Of a stretch of DNA of 64,000 nucleotides, positions 61,101 to 64,000 are shown one piece after another. Numbering within the stretch: the first letter of the stretch is position 1; each line of letters starts with the position of its first letter. Source of the stretch: Sipunculus nudus (lineage: Eukaryota > Annelida > Sipuncula > Golfingiida > Sipunculidae); assembly GCA_026874595.1 (NCBI GenBank), contig CM049320.1, positions 51,656,714-51,720,713 on the forward strand. The letters run 5' to 3'. The notes below the pieces were generated by a model. It ran no database searches, had not been told where the DNA came from, and saw only the letters and a list, made by a program, of their open reading frames with translations. The position numbers and the translations under genes are program-made.

Positions 61101-62784
61101 AAATAATAGGAAGTGTTTTTTTCCATACCGTCTTGATAATGTCAAAGTTCAAGGATATGATAAGTCTTCTAAAATACAGAAACGAAACTGATATTTTCTA
61201 ATAAGAACAATATTTCTACACCTTTGATAATTACAATTAAACAATTGGATATAGCACAGTTTTATATGTTCAGGTCTGTTTGGTCCGAAAAGCATGCAGT
61301 ATGACGCTGACCGTGCCGAGGATCCCTGGGGGGAGCCGTCCTTGGCCGAGATGGTGGAGAAAGCCATTAATATCCTAAAACGCAATGAGAGGGGTTTCTT
61401 TCTTGAAGTAGAAGGCAGGTATCCTATAAATGAATATCCTGTAAAACTTAAGCATACTGCAAATGCACTCCAAATATCAGGAATGATCTGGAGAACACAG
61501 TTGGTCGTTTAAGTAACCTCTGATTTGCTGTTGTATTGGTTGACGTTTGATATTTGTATATACTTTTAACACAAGGTCATTGCATTGAGCAACGCCGCTG
61601 TTATCACAGGCGTGTGCAAGAACGTTTATACTGTGTCATTAACCTGGTTTAGATGGGTTTTATGCTGAATGGATATCATTTGTTTAATAGCCCTTTCACA
61701 CAAAATTTTTCAAACCGATTTGGGCAAAGCAGTTTGTTGAAATCAGATTGAATCCGTGTTGTGCGTTCACACGGGCATTTAGCACCCAGTGAGTGTTGTG
61801 TATACTTCATATGTGGAACAATGTAACAACATGCTGACACAATTGAGCATTCGCGCATGCGTTGTGACCAAGTTGCTGCTTGAAAACATGGTCCAAACCG
61901 TTCAAGAGCGTTCACACGACACTTTAGCAAAGCGGATCAGACGACTTGAAACCTCCTGCTGACCTGGATCCGCACCGTTTTGTCCGGATTCGAAACGTTT
62001 TCGCCGCAACGGTTAGAAAACGGTTTAGATTGCAGTTTGAACGCTCTAATGCGCATTAAAATCAGTTGAAACCGGTTTGCATTTTTCGTGTGATGTTAAG
62101 TTTATCTCCAAGAACCTGATATATTTCAGGAGTTAATTACGTTAATACTTGCTTATGTCATGATTTTTGTCACAAAAAACTGAACCTAAATACTTAACCA
62201 CACACAAAAATTGCCCCAGAAACTCTCAAAACAAAAATTAAAAATTTTTTTGTTCACGACCACTTGTTCTATTACGCCATGCAATCTCTGTTCACATATT
62301 TTAAATCACAGCAGATGCGATTTTAAAAGCAGTTGCAATATATAATGCAAATTCGTAAAATAATCTATACAGAATTGATATTCCTGCGGTTACATGTGTC
62401 AATCAATTTATCTCTTAGGGAATCGTCTTTTAAATGAGGCCTACTGTTGCTCTCACTTAAGCAGAAAAAAGACCACAATCGGTTTTTCTTATGACTTGAT
62501 ATTACAACGGCCACGCCTACAAATCCGATTTACACTTCCAGCTGATGTGCCAACTCGTTTCTTCATGTATCAATCATCTTCGTTACTGACAGGTGGCCGC
62601 ATTGACCAAGCCCACCACGCAACGAATGCGTACCGGTCCCTGATGGACACCATTGCGTTATCTGACGCTGTCCAGATGGCTGTAGACTTGACCAGTGACC
62701 AGGATACGTTGATTGTGGTCACTGCTGACCATTCACACGTGTTTACTATCGCTGGTTATCCTAAATGGGATGACCATATTCTCG
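51978..62784 (+). CDS. ALP-C: divergent alkaline phosphatase, 3'-partial (exons 1-8)
   Basis: Exons: 51978-52044, 52999-53297, 53635-53815, 55578-55741, 58254-58361, 60160-60271, 61274-61414, 62593-62784; exons 9-10 must lie beyond the window. Residues 1-22 (MAVVNTVLVGLIAVAVALAFGD) are a signal peptide. Metal and nucleophile residues are kept: D83, S133, T198, R209, E357, D362, H366, D403/H404. Two second-shell positions differ from ALP-A/B and from mammalian enzymes: the THATPA His is Asp (TDATPA, D196), and RIDHAHH is RIDQAHH (Q363). These are the sites of E. coli D153 and K328, which modulate magnesium binding and phosphate release. Intron 7 has a GC donor (AAG|GCAGGT); using the GT four bases on would give an early stop. 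It shares exon lengths and phases with ALP-A/B, but I find no intron homology by eye. Probably an active enzyme with altered kinetics; that is inference. Confidence 0.92.
52424..52476. repeat. (AT)n microsatellite
   Basis: AT run in ALP-C intron 1. Confidence 0.93.
52546..52803 (+). mobile_element. TGGTTCTCAGGCAC MITE, copy 2 (ALP-C intron 1)
   Basis: Inner ends AGGTTCTCAGGCAC and GTGCCTGAGAACCA. Shares internal 'AAATGTCATAT' and 'ATTTTATCTTCT' with copy 3. Followed by T and G runs to about 52842. Confidence 0.7.
52999..53297 (+). CDS. ALP-C exon 2
   Basis: 299 bases, acceptor GGCGTAG, donor GTTAGT. The N-terminal part (KPNSKRMRRSAPHDV) is basic and unlike ALP-A/B. From [12 protein letters not shown] onward it is strongly conserved and contains VGDGMG. 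Confidence 0.95.
53635..53815 (+). CDS. ALP-C exon 3 (nucleophile serine)
   Basis: 181 bases, acceptor TTATTTAG, donor GTATGG. It encodes [23 protein letters not shown] with the catalytic Ser. Confidence 0.94.
54246..54317. repeat. (AT)n microsatellite
   Basis: 72-base AT run in ALP-C intron 3. Confidence 0.95.
55037..55349 (+). mobile_element. TGGTTCTCAGGCAC MITE, copy 3 (ALP-C intron 3)
   Basis: Ends TGGTTCTTAGGCAC and ACTGAGAACCA, with an outer TTGGCCTAAC on the right as in copy 1. Contains a G run near 55292. Confidence 0.7.
55578..55741 (+). CDS. ALP-C exon 4 with His-to-Asp change
   Basis: 164 bases, acceptor CTGTGCCAG, donor GTAAGC. It reads ALITDATPAAAYAYSAERNWES. The codon at 55616-55618 is GAC where ALP-A/B have CAC, giving the bacterial-type DATPA motif. 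Confidence 0.95.
57421..57468. repeat. (TC)n microsatellite
   Basis: TC run in ALP-C intron 4. Confidence 0.95.
58034..58117. repeat. (AT)n microsatellite
   Basis: About 84 bases of AT in ALP-C intron 4, some 140 bases before the exon 5 acceptor. Confidence 0.95.
58254..58361 (+). CDS. ALP-C exon 5
   Basis: 108 bases, acceptor TTCGATGAG, donor GTATGT. It encodes [20 protein letters not shown], then a variable stretch (VNITRGQRKDGRNMIE). Confidence 0.93.
58430..58564 (-). repeat. tRNA-derived SINE fragment (tentative)
   Basis: The minus strand reads GTGGCATAATTGATAGGGTG (A-box-like) and then CTGGTTGGGACCGCGC (B-box-like) about 35 bases later. No tail or target duplication was identified. 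Confidence 0.4.
58642..58741. repeat. Near-perfect 100-bp palindrome
   Basis: Centred near 58692 on TCTCGAGATCTCGAGA. Arms include GGACACAG...AATATTTA and its inverse, and weaker outer arms (ATACGGT/ACCGTAT). Likely a fold-back MITE in ALP-C intron 5. Confidence 0.85.
60160..60271 (+). CDS. ALP-C exon 6
   Basis: 112 bases, acceptor GAACACAG, donor GTACGT. It encodes [22 protein letters not shown] to DHIQVDYLM. Confidence 0.94.
60673..60787. mobile_element. 115-bp MITE in ALP-C intron 6
   Basis: Inverted ends CAGGCGCGGATCTAGG and TTGGATCCGCGCCTG; nothing coding inside. Confidence 0.6.
61274..61414 (+). CDS. ALP-C exon 7, GC donor
   Basis: 141 bases, acceptor TATGTTCAG. It ends GAAGTAGAAG before GCAGGT. 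The same 141-base length as in ALP-A/B and the frame into exon 8 both require the GC donor. It encodes LFGPKSMQYDADRAEDPWGEPSL. Confidence 0.9.
61691..62098. mobile_element. MITE in ALP-C intron 7
   Basis: Inverted ends CCCTTTCACACAAAATTTTT and, on the other strand, ATCACACGAAAAATGC, both followed inward by AAACCGRTTT. Several AACCGTTT words lie inside. Confidence 0.55.
62593..62784 (+). CDS. ALP-C exon 8 with His-to-Gln change
   Basis: 192 bases, acceptor TACTGACAG, donor GTAAGT. It encodes GGRIDQAHHATNAYRSLMD and [11 protein letters not shown]. The codon at 62607-62609 is CAA (Gln) where ALP-A/B have CAC (His). Confidence 0.95.
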
Positions 62785-64000
62785 GTAAGTTTATGTACTC
62801 TCAAAGCAGATTGCATGATAGCACAACATTAATAAACTTACACACAACATACAGATCAGAAAATAAATCGATTTTAATTTCACCAAAAAAGGTTAATAGA
62901 ATGCAGCTTCGGAAGATATGGAATTATTCAAAATGATTTATTCAATGATCTTCAAATATTTGCGGTTAAATTTCTTTCTGACCAGGCAAATGTGTGACAC
63001 CAATTTTTTCGTGTAACGGAAAGGACGTGCACACAATCAATTCGAGCTTTGACAGTTATTAACAACTATTAAAAAATTGATAGAAAGAATATTTGTTTTC
63101 CAAAAAAGCAAGGTATAGAATTCGGATCAACTGTAAAAATGCCATCCCATATTAATGGATTCTTAAGTTTTTGGTAGATCGGCAAGGTCATGAGTAATAA
63201 TGTTTATCACTATATTATGTCAAATAAAACATCATTTCATGTACCGGTACACAAAACTGTCTAGAAAACGGACAAAGAACTGGTAATTAGTTACATAATT
63301 AACAAGCAGGTGGCAGTACATTTCCATGGTTTTGCAAGACCGACATTTAACGCAGGACCATGCCTTACTAGCTTTTCCGGGTGTTCCAGGCTAAGTCTGT
63401 GGTATTTTTTACTATTTTTTTAAATAATTTTAAACTGTAGTAGATTAAGGAAAATAATGTCAAGCGTTATTATCTTAATTTCGTCGTGATTTGATCTGTA
63501 AAATGATATCGACATATCAGGTGATCATAATTATCACAAGAAACGGGTGTAAACTCAAACAACAAATAAAGTCATGTCCTTAACCTAGTTTTGGTTATCG
63601 CGTATATTATAGCTAGCTTTACCATGTCGCTGTTAATTATATTAGCTTCTAAATTGTGTAAAATGAAGGTGAGCTCATGCACCGATACTTAACCCTGGCG
63701 GTCAAAGAACAAAATGTGTCATAAAATTTGGCGCAAGGAAGCGGTACCTGGCCTAGGTGAAAGTGAGAGCTAGTCATCATGGCTCTGTCAGCGACAGCAG
63801 GATTTATCAGCTTTGTCGACCGAGCCAGTTTGTGTGGGAAGTAAACCAGACCTAAATGTTGTATCCTATCTTTAGGTAGTAAGTTAGAATATGGACTTAC
63901 ATATAAAGTTCCCAATCATTCAAGAGATCTCCGCAATGGTACAACTATAGAACGCGGGCTTCAGCCCAACTACCATAGGATACATATGCATGATGTCATA
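62785..64000 (+). other. ALP-C intron 8, open at the window edge
   Basis: I see no match to exon 9 (APGK...YTTLGY) or exon 10 in these 1.2 kb, so the intron runs past the window. No other gene is visible. Confidence 0.7.

Noticed and set aside
61415-61420. Frameshift or pseudogene call for ALP-C at exon 7
   Set aside because: A GC donor at the conserved exon end restores both exon length and frame, so a broken gene is not required.

Overview
The window is animal nuclear DNA. It has small exons with GT-AG introns, AT-rich non-coding sequence, many microsatellites and dozens of short transposon relics. The repeat vocabulary (interspersed copies of a motif like 'AGCTCAGCTGACTAAAAGTC', tandem 'AGGTCAAAGGTCA' units, long AT runs) makes me think of a bivalve mollusc. 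That is an inference from experience, not a proof.

The only protein-coding genes I can support are three paralogous secreted, GPI-type alkaline phosphatases (called ALP-A, ALP-B and ALP-C here). ALP-A runs on + (exons 2-10, 2662-17890; its signal-peptide exon is not visible). ALP-B runs on - (all ten exons, 39894 down to 25866, 562 residues, intact). ALP-C runs on + (exons 1-8, 51978-62784; the last two exons lie past the right edge). All three share exactly the same intron positions and phases. Wherever two copies can be compared, internal exons 2-10 have identical lengths: 299, 181, 164, 108, 112, 141, 192, 126 and 305 coding bases.

A and B lie tail to tail as arms of a large inverted duplication. 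Homology covers exons, introns and 3' flanks, roughly 1920-18950 against 25080-35495, around a 6-kb spacer. The arms have diverged mostly by insertions. A gained an internally deleted BEL/Pao element (B keeps what looks like a solo LTR at the same site), a satellite array of DR1-like motifs, a 1.9-kb 57-bp minisatellite and a mariner-type MITE. B expanded a 21-bp minisatellite rich in TGACGTCA. ALP-C is an older paralogue, divergent from B. It carries two active-site changes at positions that tune catalysis (the equivalents of E. coli D153 and K328) and needs a GC-AG intron to stay in frame.

The 6-kb spacer contains a lone, correctly spliced-looking ALP signal-peptide exon on + (23928-23988) with no exon 2 behind it. 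The 12 kb between the heads of B and C holds a dead LINE fragment, MITEs and simple repeats, with no gene I can support. Regulation cannot be read directly. All first coding exons are preceded by a plausible splice acceptor, so the true promoters probably lie further upstream, ahead of untranslated leader exons.
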